Positions 26,115 through 35,334 of a stretch of DNA of 64,000 nt are shown here, piece by piece. A program made the translations under genes and the position numbers. How positions within the stretch are numbered: position 1 is the first letter of the stretch; the number at the start of each line of letters is the position of its first letter. The stretch spans positions 37,256 through 101,255 of the forward strand of contig NZ_JABMKX010000021.1 of assembly GCF_013204885.1 (NCBI RefSeq), given 5' to 3'. The notes under the pieces are model-generated. The model was not told where the DNA came from. It did no database searches and saw only the letters and a program-made list of their open reading frames with translations. This DNA is from Paenibacillus tritici. Its GTDB lineage: Bacteria > Bacillota > Bacilli > Paenibacillales > Paenibacillaceae.

Positions 26115-27051
26115 TTGCCTTTGCCTCCTTTTTGCCGGACTTGCCGAATGAGAACCGGGTTGAGCCAAGCAGGCCGCTTGGACGGAAGATCATCATCAGG
26201 ATGAGCACGATCGAATAGATAATCATGCGCCATTCCGGGAATTCACGTAAGTAGGTGTAGAGCAGAGTGACGAACACCGCTCCAACAATAGAACCAGCCG
26301 TACTGCCAAGCCCCCCGAGAACCACCATCACGATAATTTCAAAAGACTTCAGGAAGTTGAAGCTGCCCGGCGTAATCACATAGAACGTATGGGCTGACAA
26401 GCCGCCCGCCATGCCGGCGAACAAAGCACCAATGGTAAACGCGATAATCTTATAGCGGGTTGTGTTAATCCCCATCGCCTCAGCAGCAATCTCATTCTCG
26501 CGGATAGCGATACAGGCCCGGCCATGCGTAGATCTAATGAAGTTATTAATCAGCACTACCGAGAGGAGCGTGAAGAAAAAGAGCATCGTCCAGGTAGTTT
26601 TGGCCGGAATACCGCTAAGCCCCGAAGCTCCGCCGACATATTCGGTATTCAGCATGATAATCCGGATGATCTCACCGAACCCCAGCGTGGCGATGGCGAG
26701 ATAGTCACCGCTCAGCCGGAGAGTTGGCATGCCGATCAATACGCCGAACACGGCCGCCAGGAGCCCGCCTGCAATAATAGCCGGAACGAATGGCACGTTG
26801 TAGTCCAGAGTAAGGATCGCCGAGGTGTATGCACCCACAGACATAAATCCGGCATGACCAATGGAGAACTGCCCGGTAATCCCGGTAATCAGGTTGAGCG
26901 ACACCGCCAGCATGATGTTGACCCCGATTAGAAGCAGCATAGACTGATTCACATCACTAAGTATTCCCGTTGTTAGAAGAACTTTAACGATTCCATAGAA
27001 CGCAAGGGCGACAAGAATGCCCAGCCAGAACTTTTTATTTAACTTTCGCAC
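26083..27051 (-). CDS. livM: Branched-chain amino-acid ABC transporter permease LivM
   Basis: This 322-residue polytopic permease has the family motif NLITGITGQFSIGHAGFMSVGAY and the cytoplasmic loop IAIRENEIAAEAMGIN that contacts the ATPases. The C-terminal tail is charged. It is in operon between livH and livG. Confidence 0.94.
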   Translation of the reverse strand: MRKLNKKFWLGILVALAFYGIVKVLLTTGILSDVNQSMLLLIGVNIMLAVSLNLITGITGQFSIGHAGFMSVGAYTSAILTLDYNVPFVPAIIAGGLLAAVFGVLIGMPTLRLSGDYLAIATLGFGEIIRIIMLNTEYVGGASGLSGIPAKTTWTMLFFFTLLSVVLINNFIRSTHGRACIAIRENEIAAEAMGINTTRYKIIAFTIGALFAGMAGGLSAHTFYVITPGSFNFLKSFEIIVMVVLGGLGSTAGSIVGAVFVTLLYTYLREFPEWRMIIYSIVLILMMIFRPSGLLGSTRFSFGKSGKKEAKANDAIESSSTS

Positions 27052-27063
27052 GGCTGCCTCCTC

Positions 27064-27969
27064 CTACACTTTCTCCCGGACATTCTTGCCGAACAGCCCG
27101 GAGGGTCTGAAAATAAGGATTAGAATGAGTACCGCAAAGGCCACGCCATCACGCCAGGAGGAGAACCCGAGTGAAGAAATTTCAGTCTCAACCGTCCCCA
27201 GCAGCAAGCCGCCAACCAGCGCACCGGGAATACTTCCAATGCCTCCAAGTACAGCCGCTACAAAAGCCTTAAGTCCGGGCATCACGCCCATCAGAGGATC
27301 AACCGAATTGTACGTCATTCCAAAAATGACACCGGCTGCGGCGGCCAGCGCCGAACCAATGGCGAAGGTGGCTGAAATGGTGCGGTCCACATTGATTCCC
27401 ATGAGCCGCGCGGCTTCTACATCGAAGGATACGGCCCGCATGGCTTTGCCCGTCTTGGTGTAACGAACGATATACTGCAAGACAAGCATTAGAATAATCG
27501 TGGTCAGCAGAATCATGATCTGATTGGACTCTACCTGAATGGAGGAACCGAACAGATGAACCTGCTTCTTATCCATAATATCCGGGAAGCCCTTGGCCTG
27601 CGGCCCCAGAATCAGCACTCCGGTATACTCGAGCAGGAAGGATACGCCAATCGCTGTGATCAGCGCGGCAATCCGTGTTGACTTGCGCAGCGGCTTGTAG
27701 GCCAGACGTTCAATGCTAATCCCGAGACATGCACTGATGGTCATTGAGATGATCAGCGACAGTAGCAGGACAACGACGGGCGGTAATCCGGCAGCTGCCA
27801 AGTACTTGGCACTATACAGACCGATGAATGACCCTACCATAAATACATCCCCATGCGCAAAATTGATCAGTTTGATAATCCCGTAAACCATAGTGTAACC
27901 AAGAGCGATCAGAGCGTAAATGCTGCCTACGGAAATCCCGTTAATTAGTTGCTGAATGAAGTACTCCAT
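27064..27969 (-). CDS. livH: Branched-chain amino-acid ABC transporter permease LivH
   Basis: This is the first gene of the liv operon, encoding a permease of 301 residues (INGISVGSIYALIALGYTMVYG; MRAVSFDVEAARLMGIN loop). The ATG at 27969 has AAAAGGGG six bases upstream; a TTG two codons earlier is less likely. It is followed by livM after 12 bases. Confidence 0.94.
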   Translation of the reverse strand: MEYFIQQLINGISVGSIYALIALGYTMVYGIIKLINFAHGDVFMVGSFIGLYSAKYLAAAGLPPVVVLLLSLIISMTISACLGISIERLAYKPLRKSTRIAALITAIGVSFLLEYTGVLILGPQAKGFPDIMDKKQVHLFGSSIQVESNQIMILLTTIILMLVLQYIVRYTKTGKAMRAVSFDVEAARLMGINVDRTISATFAIGSALAAAAGVIFGMTYNSVDPLMGVMPGLKAFVAAVLGGIGSIPGALVGGLLLGTVETEISSLGFSSWRDGVAFAVLILILIFRPSGLFGKNVREKV

Positions 27970-28372
27970 CGCCAACCCCTTTTCCCTATATTCATCTTAA
28001 ATCCCCTTTCGCTGTGTACCTTCTCTACTTGGAATATGATGTCACTTATATTAACACAAGGTCAGGGCATCGTCACTAATTTTTGTGCGAATTAATATAA
28101 AATTCAATATTTGGTGTTATATTACATAACGTGATATGTGTAGTATCCGGTAGGTTTAAGTTGGTTATTGTAGAACATGTAGAAAACAGGAGTAAAACAG
28201 AGGATTTTGCAGCAGGATGGTGTTAGCAGTGGTTACCTTTTCTTATACAATACTTTGTTTCTGCGTAATTAATATAACATTTGTCACGGATTGAACCGGC
28301 AAATAAGCCGGCCCCTCGATCATCGGAGGTCCGGCTTCTTGTCAGATATAGTCTTGCAAGGGTCGTGTAGCG
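27970..28372. other. Intergenic control region upstream of the liv operon
   Basis: About 400 bases without a gene. The livH-proximal part is AT-rich, with a candidate minus-strand promoter (TTGTGT, 17 bases, TATTCC, weak). The far part holds the terminator of the 28373 oxidoreductase gene (28302-28338). I see no T-box or other named riboswitch. Confidence 0.4.
28302..28338 (-). terminator. Terminator of the Gfo/Idh/MocA operon
   Basis: AAGCCGGCCCCTC pairs with GAGGTCCGGCTT (one mismatch) around a short loop. It lies 35 bases after the oxidoreductase stop. The U tail on the minus strand is weak. Confidence 0.6.
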
Positions 28373-29455
28373 TTAATCCAAATATACCGCCTTACCCGTC
28401 TGCGCCGATTCATAGATAGCCTCAAGTATCCGGGATACGACATAGGCCTGTTCAGGAGTCACGACCGGATCTTTATCCTGTTCGATTGCTTCGATCCACT
28501 TTCGCAGTTCCACATCCGTAGATTTCTCTTCTTTGCCTTCATAAAAGGCTACTCCCCCGGCGCCAAGCTCAATCTCATTCGTGTATAGCTTGCTATGGTT
28601 CTCCCCATTAATTCTGAGACCGTTCTTCATGTCCGCACCCGCTTCGGTTCCGCTTAAGCTGCACTTGGCTTCATCCACATCCAGCGAATTCAGCGCCCAG
28701 CTCGCCTCCAGCGTAATCGTTGCTCCGTTCTCCATCACAATCATCCCGAACGCAGAGTCTTCCACGGTGAATTTCTTCGGGTCCCAGGGTCCCCAGGCGT
28801 TGGCAGCGTCTTCTTTTTGTGAGAGCTCATGGTATTTGGTCCCCAGCACAACCTTCGGCTTGTAGTTGTCCATCATCCAGAGCGTCAGATCCAGCGCATG
28901 CGTTCCGATATCAATCAGCGGGCCGCCCCCCTGCTTCTCCTCATCCAGGAATACTCCCCAGGTCGGAACCGCTCTGCGCCGGATGGCATGTGCTTTGGCA
29001 TAATAGATATGGCCGAGCTCGCCAGCTTCACAGACTTTTTTCAAATACTGGCTGTCTTGTCTGAACCGGTTGTCATACCCGATGGTCAGCTTCTTGCCTG
29101 TACGTTTCGCTGCTTCAGCCATACGTTTGGCGTCTGCCGCTGTTTTGGCCATGGGCTTCTCACACATCACATGCTTGCCCGCTTCCAAGGCTGCAATGGA
29201 TATTTCCGCATGCGCATCATTGGGAGTAAGAACATGAACAATATCAATAGAAGCATCCTTCAATAATTCCTTATAGTCCGTATAGACAGCCGCTTCCGCA
29301 CCGCCGTATTGTTCCGCAGCCGCTTCCGCCCGTTCCCTGATAATATCGCAAAAAGCCACCACTTGAACCTTATCCTGTCTGCTTAAGGCAGGCAAATGCT
29401 TCCCGTTCGCAATTCCTCCACAGCCGATAACTCCAACACGATATACTTTGCTCAT
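28373..29455 (-). CDS. Gfo/Idh/MocA family oxidoreductase
   Basis: A 360-residue NAD(P)-dependent dehydrogenase of sugars or inositol-like compounds. The N-terminal Rossmann motif GVIGCGGIANGKHLPAL, the MCEKPMAKT segment (catalytic Lys region) and a C-terminal substrate domain with IDIGTHALDLTLWMM are visible. The substrate is unknown. It is the last gene of a three-gene unit with an AraC regulator and a second paralogue. Confidence 0.9.
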   Translation of the reverse strand: MSKVYRVGVIGCGGIANGKHLPALSRQDKVQVVAFCDIIRERAEAAAEQYGGAEAAVYTDYKELLKDASIDIVHVLTPNDAHAEISIAALEAGKHVMCEKPMAKTAADAKRMAEAAKRTGKKLTIGYDNRFRQDSQYLKKVCEAGELGHIYYAKAHAIRRRAVPTWGVFLDEEKQGGGPLIDIGTHALDLTLWMMDNYKPKVVLGTKYHELSQKEDAANAWGPWDPKKFTVEDSAFGMIVMENGATITLEASWALNSLDVDEAKCSLSGTEAGADMKNGLRINGENHSKLYTNEIELGAGGVAFYEGKEEKSTDVELRKWIEAIEQDKDPVVTPEQAYVVSRILEAIYESAQTGKAVYLD

Positions 29456-29467
29456 AGTCTCTCATCC

Positions 29468-30391
29468 TCACTGTTCATGTATTTTTCGGGCCTTGCGGTA
29501 TGCAGCCGGGGTCATGCCCAGCCGCTTGCGGAATACCGAATGCAGATAGGTGGCATTGGTGAACCCTTCGGACTCCGCGATGTGTTCGATCGACAGGCTG
29601 CTGGCTTCAAGCTTGCTGCACACCGCCTGCAACCGGATCTCTTCAAGAATCCGGCTGAACGTTTGATCCGGATGGACCTGCTTAAAGATCCGCTGCAGCT
29701 GTCTGGAGCTGATATTCAGCTTCTCCGCAACATTCTCCAGCGTCACGGCTGATGAATAATTCGCTTCCATGTACTGAACGGCGTATTGATAGCGGTAGGT
29801 CAACATATCCCGTACGGGTGCCGCAGCGCCCATCCCGCCTGTATCATAAGCTCTGGTTACCTTCAGCAATATACTGATCACAAGATGCTTGATGGATGTG
29901 TAATATCCCGCCAGCTTGCCGTCACAGGCTTCATAGGCCTCCAGAAAACACTTCATCGCCCTGTGATAATCCTGCGCAGGGATAAGCGGCAGCCTCCTCA
30001 GCTTCTCCACACATTCCTCTGCTTCCGCAACCTCCCATGGATCTGCGTCGTCTCTGGGCTTCTCCGCAATATTGACATGCAGACATAACTCTTCCATCGA
30101 CTCTTCCGCATCCGCTTCCTGACGGTGCATGACTCCAGGTCCGGTCAAATAGAGCATTCCCTCCGATAAAGGATACTGCTGATCGCCAAGAATGACCGTT
30201 CCCTTGCCCCGCGGGATGAAATGAAATTCAAATTCAGCATGGTTATGGAAATCAATGACCTTCCCCGGCGGAAAAGAGGTCAAATGAAACCGGAGAACTG
30301 AAATTTCATAATGTCCCCACAGAATGGAAATATCCAGCCGTTCCAGCAGATCCATCTTCTCAAACATAATCTCGAAGGGAAAAGGACTCAT
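29468..30391 (-). CDS. AraC family regulator with N-terminal cupin
   Basis: This 307-residue protein has a cupin ligand-binding region at about 35-110 (FHNHAEFEFHFIPRGKG). A C-terminal AraC DNA-binding pair of HTH motifs follows (LENVAEKLNISSRQLQRIFK and IEHIAESEGFTNATYLHSVF) at about 205-300. It probably controls the flanking sugar-oxidoreductase genes. The ATG at 30391 is preceded by CAGGAGGTTAAC; the TTG further upstream is not needed. Confidence 0.9.
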   Translation of the reverse strand: MSPFPFEIMFEKMDLLERLDISILWGHYEISVLRFHLTSFPPGKVIDFHNHAEFEFHFIPRGKGTVILGDQQYPLSEGMLYLTGPGVMHRQEADAEESMEELCLHVNIAEKPRDDADPWEVAEAEECVEKLRRLPLIPAQDYHRAMKCFLEAYEACDGKLAGYYTSIKHLVISILLKVTRAYDTGGMGAAAPVRDMLTYRYQYAVQYMEANYSSAVTLENVAEKLNISSRQLQRIFKQVHPDQTFSRILEEIRLQAVCSKLEASSLSIEHIAESEGFTNATYLHSVFRKRLGMTPAAYRKARKIHEQ

Positions 30392-30407
30392 GTTAACCTC
30401 CTGCAAA

Positions 30408-31412
30408 TCAAGATTTCAATTCGGCTAACCGGACCACCCGTCCTGCCTTCGCCGAGAGATTCGCCGCCTCCATTAACCGGGTAAGCTCGGTTGCCGCTTG
30501 AATATTGTCAGAAGCAAGCGTGTTGTTCTGGATGTGGGCGACCCATTGCTGGAAAGCGCTCTCCCGATTGGCCAGCACAGGCGTATCGTTCCAGGAAGCC
30601 CCTTGATCGGCCGCTTTGGTACTTCTCACTAGCAGCTTCTCTTCAGGCGTTCCATATAATAGGGTGCCTTCTGTTCCATGCACTTCGATGGTAAACGGGG
30701 AGTAGCTATTCACGAAACCGGCTTCCACAACACCGATAGCTCCCGAATCGGTATAGAGCGTTGCTACCGCGTTGTCTTCCACTTCCTTGCCCGTCACATA
30801 TCCGAAGTTCGCGCTTACCCCGGTCACCTCTTGACCCAGGAATAGTCTGGTCAGGTACATGGGATGACATCCCAGATCAATCAACGCACCGCCCTGGCAT
30901 TGCTCCAGGCTATAGAAATGCTCAGGAAGCCAGTTGGCCGTTGCCCCGTTATGGGATAAGCGGACTCTGACATAGGTGATCTCCCCCAGCAGTCCCTGGC
31001 TTAGAATGTCTTGAACCGATAATGTATAACCGTCATTTAGCCGCGGCAGGGAGACGGTTAGCTTCACTCCATGATCTGCGACCTCGGAGAGGATCTCGTT
31101 AACCTCACTCAGCGTTGCAGCTACAACCTTTTCGGTGAAGATGTGCTTGCCTGCTCTGGCCGCCGCAATCATGACCTCCCGGTGCATATAGGTTGGCGCG
31201 TCGACAATAACGGCATCTATATCTTCCCGGGCCAACAGATCATCCAAAGAATCACAGAACGGGACATTCAAGCTCTCTGCCGCCTTCCTGCCCCGCTCCG
31301 CATCCTCGTCCCATACCGCAGCAATTTCCGTATCGCCATGCTCCTGAGCCTGCTTCGTATAATCCCAAGCATGTACATGCCAAAAGCTGATCTTGCCAAT
31401 CCTAATGCTCAT
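30408..31412 (-). CDS. Gfo/Idh/MocA family oxidoreductase
   Basis: A 334-residue paralogue of the 28373 protein with a modified N-terminus (IGKISFWHVHAWDYTKQAQ in place of the usual GxGxxG). Conserved FTEKVVAAT and IDLGCHPMYLTRLFL segments remain. The altered nucleotide-binding loop is typical of one Gfo/Idh/MocA subgroup. It begins the three-gene unit. Confidence 0.86.
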   Translation of the reverse strand: MSIRIGKISFWHVHAWDYTKQAQEHGDTEIAAVWDEDAERGRKAAESLNVPFCDSLDDLLAREDIDAVIVDAPTYMHREVMIAAARAGKHIFTEKVVAATLSEVNEILSEVADHGVKLTVSLPRLNDGYTLSVQDILSQGLLGEITYVRVRLSHNGATANWLPEHFYSLEQCQGGALIDLGCHPMYLTRLFLGQEVTGVSANFGYVTGKEVEDNAVATLYTDSGAIGVVEAGFVNSYSPFTIEVHGTEGTLLYGTPEEKLLVRSTKAADQGASWNDTPVLANRESAFQQWVAHIQNNTLASDNIQAATELTRLMEAANLSAKAGRVVRLAELKS

Positions 31413-31731
31413 CCGCCTGCACCTCCATATACATTATTCTGACATCACCTATAAAGTATCATATAATAAGCAGGATTTTTAGTAGATAAATGCGACATCG
31501 GGTATATGGAATTACGACATTTTGAGAAAAATCGTATCGTTCACAGATTCCGCCTGCTCCAGCTGGATGGACGCAAAAAAGGAGCTCAATATGAGCTCCT
31601 TATGTGTTGATTAAAGTACGGAGAGAGAGGGATACTCTCGCTACGCGAGAGATTGCGAAGTATTGCTAACGAAGCTTATGCTCCAACGAACCACCGAGGG
31701 TTCTCATCCCTGGCAATGAAGTATTTCAGAA
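31413..31731. other. Intergenic region with tRNA fragment and terminator
   Basis: No gene is seen. It contains a terminator hairpin (31575-31600), a copy of the last 15-16 bases of the neighbouring tRNA-Ser gene (31618-31633) and short inverted repeats (CTCTCGC/GCGAGAG). The part next to 31413 is an AT-rich presumed promoter region for the oxidoreductase unit. Confidence 0.55.
31575..31600 (-). terminator. Terminator of the tRNA-Asn/tRNA-Ser operon
   Basis: GGAGCTCA / TGAGCTCC stem followed on the minus strand by six T residues. Confidence 0.75.
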
Positions 31732-31820
31732 CGGAGAGAGAGGGATTCGAACCCTCGCACCGCTTACGCAGTCTAACCCCTTAGCAGAGGGTCCCCTTAT
31801 AGCCACTTGGGTATCTCTCC
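31732..31820 (-). tRNA. tRNA-Ser (anticodon GCT)
   Basis: Class II tRNA on the minus strand: acceptor GGAGAGA pairs with TCTCTCC, anticodon loop CTGCTAA (GCT), long variable arm, T-loop GGTTCGAATCC. CCA is not encoded. Confidence 0.92.
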
Positions 31821-31826
31821 AAGTAA

Positions 31827-31902
31827 TGGCTCCCCGAACAGGACTCGAACCTGTGACAACTCGATTAACAGTCGAGTGCTCTACCAACTGAGCTATCAGG
31901 GA
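31827..31902 (-). tRNA. tRNA-Asn (anticodon GTT)
   Basis: Acceptor TCCCTGA pairs with TCGGGGA; D-arm AGCTCAGTTGGTAGAGC; anticodon loop CTGTTAA; T-arm AGGTTCGAGTCCT; CCA encoded. It lies six bases upstream of tRNA-Ser, so the two are co-transcribed. Confidence 0.94.
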
Positions 31903-31986
31903 ACATTAACATGAACAAGGATTAATTTATCATGATTCTGAAGGTTAGTCAAGGGCAGAGAATAAGATATTGAGATCGTTTACAAC

Positions 31987-32760
31987 TTATACAGATTGGT
32001 CCTGTTTGTATATCCACTCCCCATCCAGCGGTACAGCGACACGGTCCAGCAGCCCCTCCTGTTCAAGACGAAGCTTCAATAACTCCCGGGTAACGCGGCA
32101 GTGGTTGATGGCATCCATATGAACGGCGATCACGGAAGCTTCCGGGGCGGCATGGCATACATCGACAACATCCTGTTCGTTCATCGTGATATGTCCCCCG
32201 GCTGCAACCCGTGCACCCCCTGCATTCAGGATAATGACCTCAGGCCGATGATCGGCAAGCACCTGCTCTGCTTCACTGCACCAGATTGTATCCCCCGCCA
32301 GATAGAGCACAGGTTCACCTTCTGCCTGGAATATGAAGCCGGATACCTTGCCCATTCTCTCCCCGATCTCCCCCGTCCCGTGACGGCCGTCTGTACGCGT
32401 CAGGGTCACTGCACCGAAGGAAGCAGAGCTGCTGTCCTTAATCTCTGTAACGCTGAGCATACCCTGGGCGGATATTTTCTCACCGTCACCTTCCTGGCAT
32501 AATACCGGCAGCTCATGAGATAATTGATCTACGGCCGCTGTATCCCAGTGATCCTGATGGAGATGTGTCACAAGGACAGCATCCGGCTTCAGCCACTGCT
32601 CTACCGGGCCGGGCAATGGAACCAGCGGATTCCGGCGTTCATCGCCTGAATTCATAATCGGCGGATTAACTCCCTGCGCACTCAGCATCGGGTCGACCAG
32701 AAACGTTACACCTCCGTATTCCAGCCATAGGGCGGCGTGGCGGATAAGTTGGATTTTCAT
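31987..32760 (-). CDS. MBL-fold metal-dependent hydrolase (UlaG-like)
   Basis: A protein of 257 residues with the metallo-beta-lactamase motif THLHQDHWD near residue 66, an LAGDTIW motif and a later HMDAINH segment that completes the metal site. It resembles cytoplasmic UlaG-like lactonases; the substrate is unknown. The ATG at 32760 follows GAGGTGTATATA. It is divergent from the Lrp-type regulator. Confidence 0.87.
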   Translation of the reverse strand: MKIQLIRHAALWLEYGGVTFLVDPMLSAQGVNPPIMNSGDERRNPLVPLPGPVEQWLKPDAVLVTHLHQDHWDTAAVDQLSHELPVLCQEGDGEKISAQGMLSVTEIKDSSSASFGAVTLTRTDGRHGTGEIGERMGKVSGFIFQAEGEPVLYLAGDTIWCSEAEQVLADHRPEVIILNAGGARVAAGGHITMNEQDVVDVCHAAPEASVIAVHMDAINHCRVTRELLKLRLEQEGLLDRVAVPLDGEWIYKQDQSV

Positions 32761-32887
32761 TATATACACCTCTTCCTCAAGCTTGCATTCTGTTACAATT
32801 CATTATAAATTAGCTGCGGAAGAGAGACCATTGTGCCGCGAAAGAGATTCGCCGGTTCTACTTTCAGCCGGAAAGGAAATGACCGCC

Positions 32888-33316
32888 ATGACCGCTACTC
32901 AAATAGATCATACGGATTACCGCATCCTCCAGCTTCTAATAGAAGACTCTACATTAAGCCATAAGGATATTGGAGCTCTGGTCCACCTGACAGGTCAAGC
33001 TGTAGGCGCACGTATCCGCAGAATGCGGGAGCTGGAGATCATTGAAGGCTACACCATTCACTGGAACCCGCTCCGGATCGGGCAGAATATTCATGCTTTT
33101 ATTACGGTTTTTCTCAGCACCAAGAGTGACCACCTCCCATTTCAGGAGTTTGCGAAGGCCCATGATAACGTAGCCGAGGTGCACCGTATCAGCGGGGAGG
33201 GCTGCTATTGGATGCGGGTGCGCACTGTGAATCAGGAAGCGCTGAACGCTCTGCTCGACGAGCTGCTGGTGTACGGCAATTACCGCGTCAACCTGGACAT
33301 GGGCCAGATCAAATAG
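32888..33316 (+). CDS. Lrp/AsnC family transcriptional regulator
   Basis: A protein of 142 residues with an N-terminal HTH (LSHKDIGALVHLTGQAVGARIRRM) and a C-terminal RAM domain (NIHAFITVFLS, AEVHRISGEGCYWMRV). It is a likely amino-acid-responsive regulator, perhaps of the divergent hydrolase. The ATG at 32888 has GGAAAGGAAATG upstream with about nine bases spacing; an ATG nine bases earlier overlaps that box. Confidence 0.88.
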   Translation: MTATQIDHTDYRILQLLIEDSTLSHKDIGALVHLTGQAVGARIRRMRELEIIEGYTIHWNPLRIGQNIHAFITVFLSTKSDHLPFQEFAKAHDNVAEVHRISGEGCYWMRVRTVNQEALNALLDELLVYGNYRVNLDMGQIK

Positions 33317-33361
33317 GAAATGGTGAACAGCTGGATAACACACTAAACCTCGGAGGTAATC

Positions 33362-34003
33362 ATGAGTCATACCATTGAACAACCCAGAATCCCGGAACCG
33401 GAGCTACTGCTGCCCCAGCAGATTCATGCCCTCGCTTCCAAGGACGAATTCAGCCGCTGCCTCATTGAAGGTGCGCTGATTGAATATCAGGAGGCCGCCA
33501 GGGTGTCCTTTGACAAGGTGATCTTCCGTAACGTTACCATTACTGAATCTTCCCTGCACGGCATTGAGCTGACCGATGTCCTCTTCGATCATTGCGACCT
33601 GTCCAATGTGGATTTCAGCGACGCCTTCATGCACCGGACCGAATTCAGGGATTGCCGGTTAATCGGGACGGACTTCACGAGAGCGCGGTTTCAAAATGTG
33701 TCGGTGACCGGATGCCTCGGGGAGTTCGCGGTGTTCCGTTTTGCGAATTTCAAAGGGGCTTCCTTCGAGCGCAGCTCGCTGGCCAGTGCGGATTATTACA
33801 AGTCCACTCTGAACGGCCTGTACTTCTCGCAATGCAATCTGGAGCAGGCTACGCTGGCCGGGTGCAAGCTGAAGGATATTGACTTAAGCGATTGCGAGTT
33901 CACCGGCCTCTTGGTGGATCTTCAGGATCTGGAGGGCTGTATCATCTCTGCGGAGCAGGCAGCTTCTTTTGCCGGACTGCTTGGCCTCGTAATCAAAGAT
34001 TAA
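33362..34003 (+). CDS. Pentapeptide-repeat protein
   Basis: The protein has 213 residues. Residues 50-195 carry pentapeptide repeats of A(D/N)LXX type (CDLSNVDFSDAF, RLIGTDFTRARF, CNLEQATLAGCKL), which form a right-handed beta-helix. Such proteins can be DNA-mimics or of unknown role; nothing nearby points to a target. GGAGGTAATC precedes the ATG. It ends four bases inside the convergent SprT gene. Confidence 0.85.
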   Translation: MSHTIEQPRIPEPELLLPQQIHALASKDEFSRCLIEGALIEYQEAARVSFDKVIFRNVTITESSLHGIELTDVLFDHCDLSNVDFSDAFMHRTEFRDCRLIGTDFTRARFQNVSVTGCLGEFAVFRFANFKGASFERSSLASADYYKSTLNGLYFSQCNLEQATLAGCKLKDIDLSDCEFTGLLVDLQDLEGCIISAEQAASFAGLLGLVIKD

Positions 34004-34494
34004 GTAGCCGGACCCGCATCTGCGGTCAGGGTGACCAGCTTCAGCTTGCCGGAGCATTTCCCGCAGCGGTAACGCCCCGGATCGGCTCTGCGCTTGCGCA
34101 GATATTCGGTGGCACAGGTAATGCATACCAGCTTGTACCGGTACGGCTGAGGCTTGCGCGCTTTGGCTCCCGGCAGAGTCTGGCAGTAACGGCTGCCGCC
34201 GACGCGGGCCAGCAGGGTTTTGAAATCGGCATCCCGGTGCATATACCCCCGCTTCGCCAGATGCAGGTGGTAGTGGCAGAGCTCATGCTTGATAATCTTC
34301 TCCGTCTCCTCCCGTCCGTACATGGCAAGCTGCTGGGGATTAATCTCTATATTATGGCTTTTGGTAAAATACCGTCCGCCCGTTGTCGTAAGTCTGCTGT
34401 TAAAGCTGGCCGTATGCCGGAAAGGCACGCCGAAGCTGTTCAGCGACACCTGCTCTATCCACAGCTGCAGCTCTTCGTTGCTCATACTGGTCAT
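34000..34494 (-). CDS. sprT: SprT family zinc metalloprotease-like protein
   Basis: This 164-residue SprT-like protein has the HExxH motif in HELCHYHLHLAKRG near residue 70. C-terminal zinc-ribbon cysteines follow (VCITC and YRCGKCSGKL). The bacterial family role is not defined. AAGGAA precedes the ATG. It is convergent with, and overlaps by four bases, the pentapeptide-repeat gene. Confidence 0.88.
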   Translation of the reverse strand: MTSMSNEELQLWIEQVSLNSFGVPFRHTASFNSRLTTTGGRYFTKSHNIEINPQQLAMYGREETEKIIKHELCHYHLHLAKRGYMHRDADFKTLLARVGGSRYCQTLPGAKARKPQPYRYKLVCITCATEYLRKRRADPGRYRCGKCSGKLKLVTLTADAGPAT

Positions 34495-34604
34495 AGCGTT
34501 CCTTCACGGTCCTTCCTTAAGGAAATTAGATCTCTACTTGAATTGTAACTTGCCCATAGGCTACACTGTCAAGAAGGAAGACAAGTCCGGAGGGAGAATG
34601 AGTT

Positions 34605-34964
34605 ATGCCGAAAATGCGGTACGTAATCATGCAGCAGGATCAGGAACTGCAATTCGTGGAAATGCCGGAGGAGTATGCTTACCAGTTGAGCGCCCTTAAT
34701 CTGCGCCTGAATAAAGAAATCGACAAGCTGACCGCTGAGAATGTTCCCGGATTGCCGCTCGCCGTTGCCGAATGCGATTCGCTGGAACTGCTGCGCGAGG
34801 AGCATCACCTGGAATCGGGGCTGGCGTATATTAACCGGCTGGAGAGTGCTTTTGCCTCCATCAAGGAGGATCATTATCCGCTGATCTCTCTGCTGACGGA
34901 GATCCGTGCACTCCAGGCTCAGCTCGAGCAATGGTATGAAGAAGAAGCAGAACGGGTACAGTAG
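34605..34964 (+). CDS. Hypothetical protein, helical
   Basis: This 119-residue protein, which I do not recognise, begins MPKMRYVIMQQDQELQF and has a long helical C-terminal half with coiled-coil character (LLTEIRALQAQLEQWYEEEAE). GGAGGGAG lies eight bases upstream of the ATG. It stands between sprT and cmpA. Confidence 0.65.
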   Translation: MPKMRYVIMQQDQELQFVEMPEEYAYQLSALNLRLNKEIDKLTAENVPGLPLAVAECDSLELLREEHHLESGLAYINRLESAFASIKEDHYPLISLLTEIRALQAQLEQWYEEEAERVQ

Positions 34965-35084
34965 GCCCGGTATGGGCAGGCCCTCTTAATTTCTGCCTGC
35001 AAAACTGATGCCAAAGTCGCACCTTTGGGCGAATTCCCCCATATGCTATCTATACATAGGATGCATGCCAGAGGAGGGGTACCC

Positions 35085-35222
35085 GTGCCACAGTGGCTTC
35101 GACAACAGCTCATGAAGGCCTATTTCAAAAAAGACAGCCGTCAGATCAAACTGCTGAACGAATGCTGGTTCTTCTACCGGAATTCCGCTGAACCCAAGGA
35201 GTACATCCAGAACAACTTGTAG
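35085..35222 (+). CDS. cmpA: Cortex morphogenetic protein CmpA
   Basis: A very small protein of 45 residues that begins VPQWLRQQLMKAYFKKDSRQ and continues IKLLNECWFFYR. This matches my recollection of Bacillus CmpA, which guides spore-coat/cortex assembly by ClpXP-dependent turnover of SpoIVA. The GTG start has AGAGGAGGGG six bases upstream. A longer frame beginning at 35025 has no such box. Its presence indicates a spore-former. Confidence 0.88.
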   Translation: MPQWLRQQLMKAYFKKDSRQIKLLNECWFFYRNSAEPKEYIQNNL

Positions 35223-35260
35223 TCTGGTTGATGGATGCAGAACAGCTTATACAATTCAAA

Positions 35261-35296
35261 CAAGCCGCGAGAACCTTTAGAGGTCATCGCGGCTTG
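35261..35296. terminator. Bidirectional terminator between cmpA and the DinB gene
   Basis: CAAGCCGCGA pairs with TCGCGGCTTG between convergent genes, with short T/A-rich flanks. Confidence 0.7.
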
Positions 35297-35334
35297 TTGA
35301 GGTGCGGCTACTTTTAAAAAAGTGACGGTGTTGC

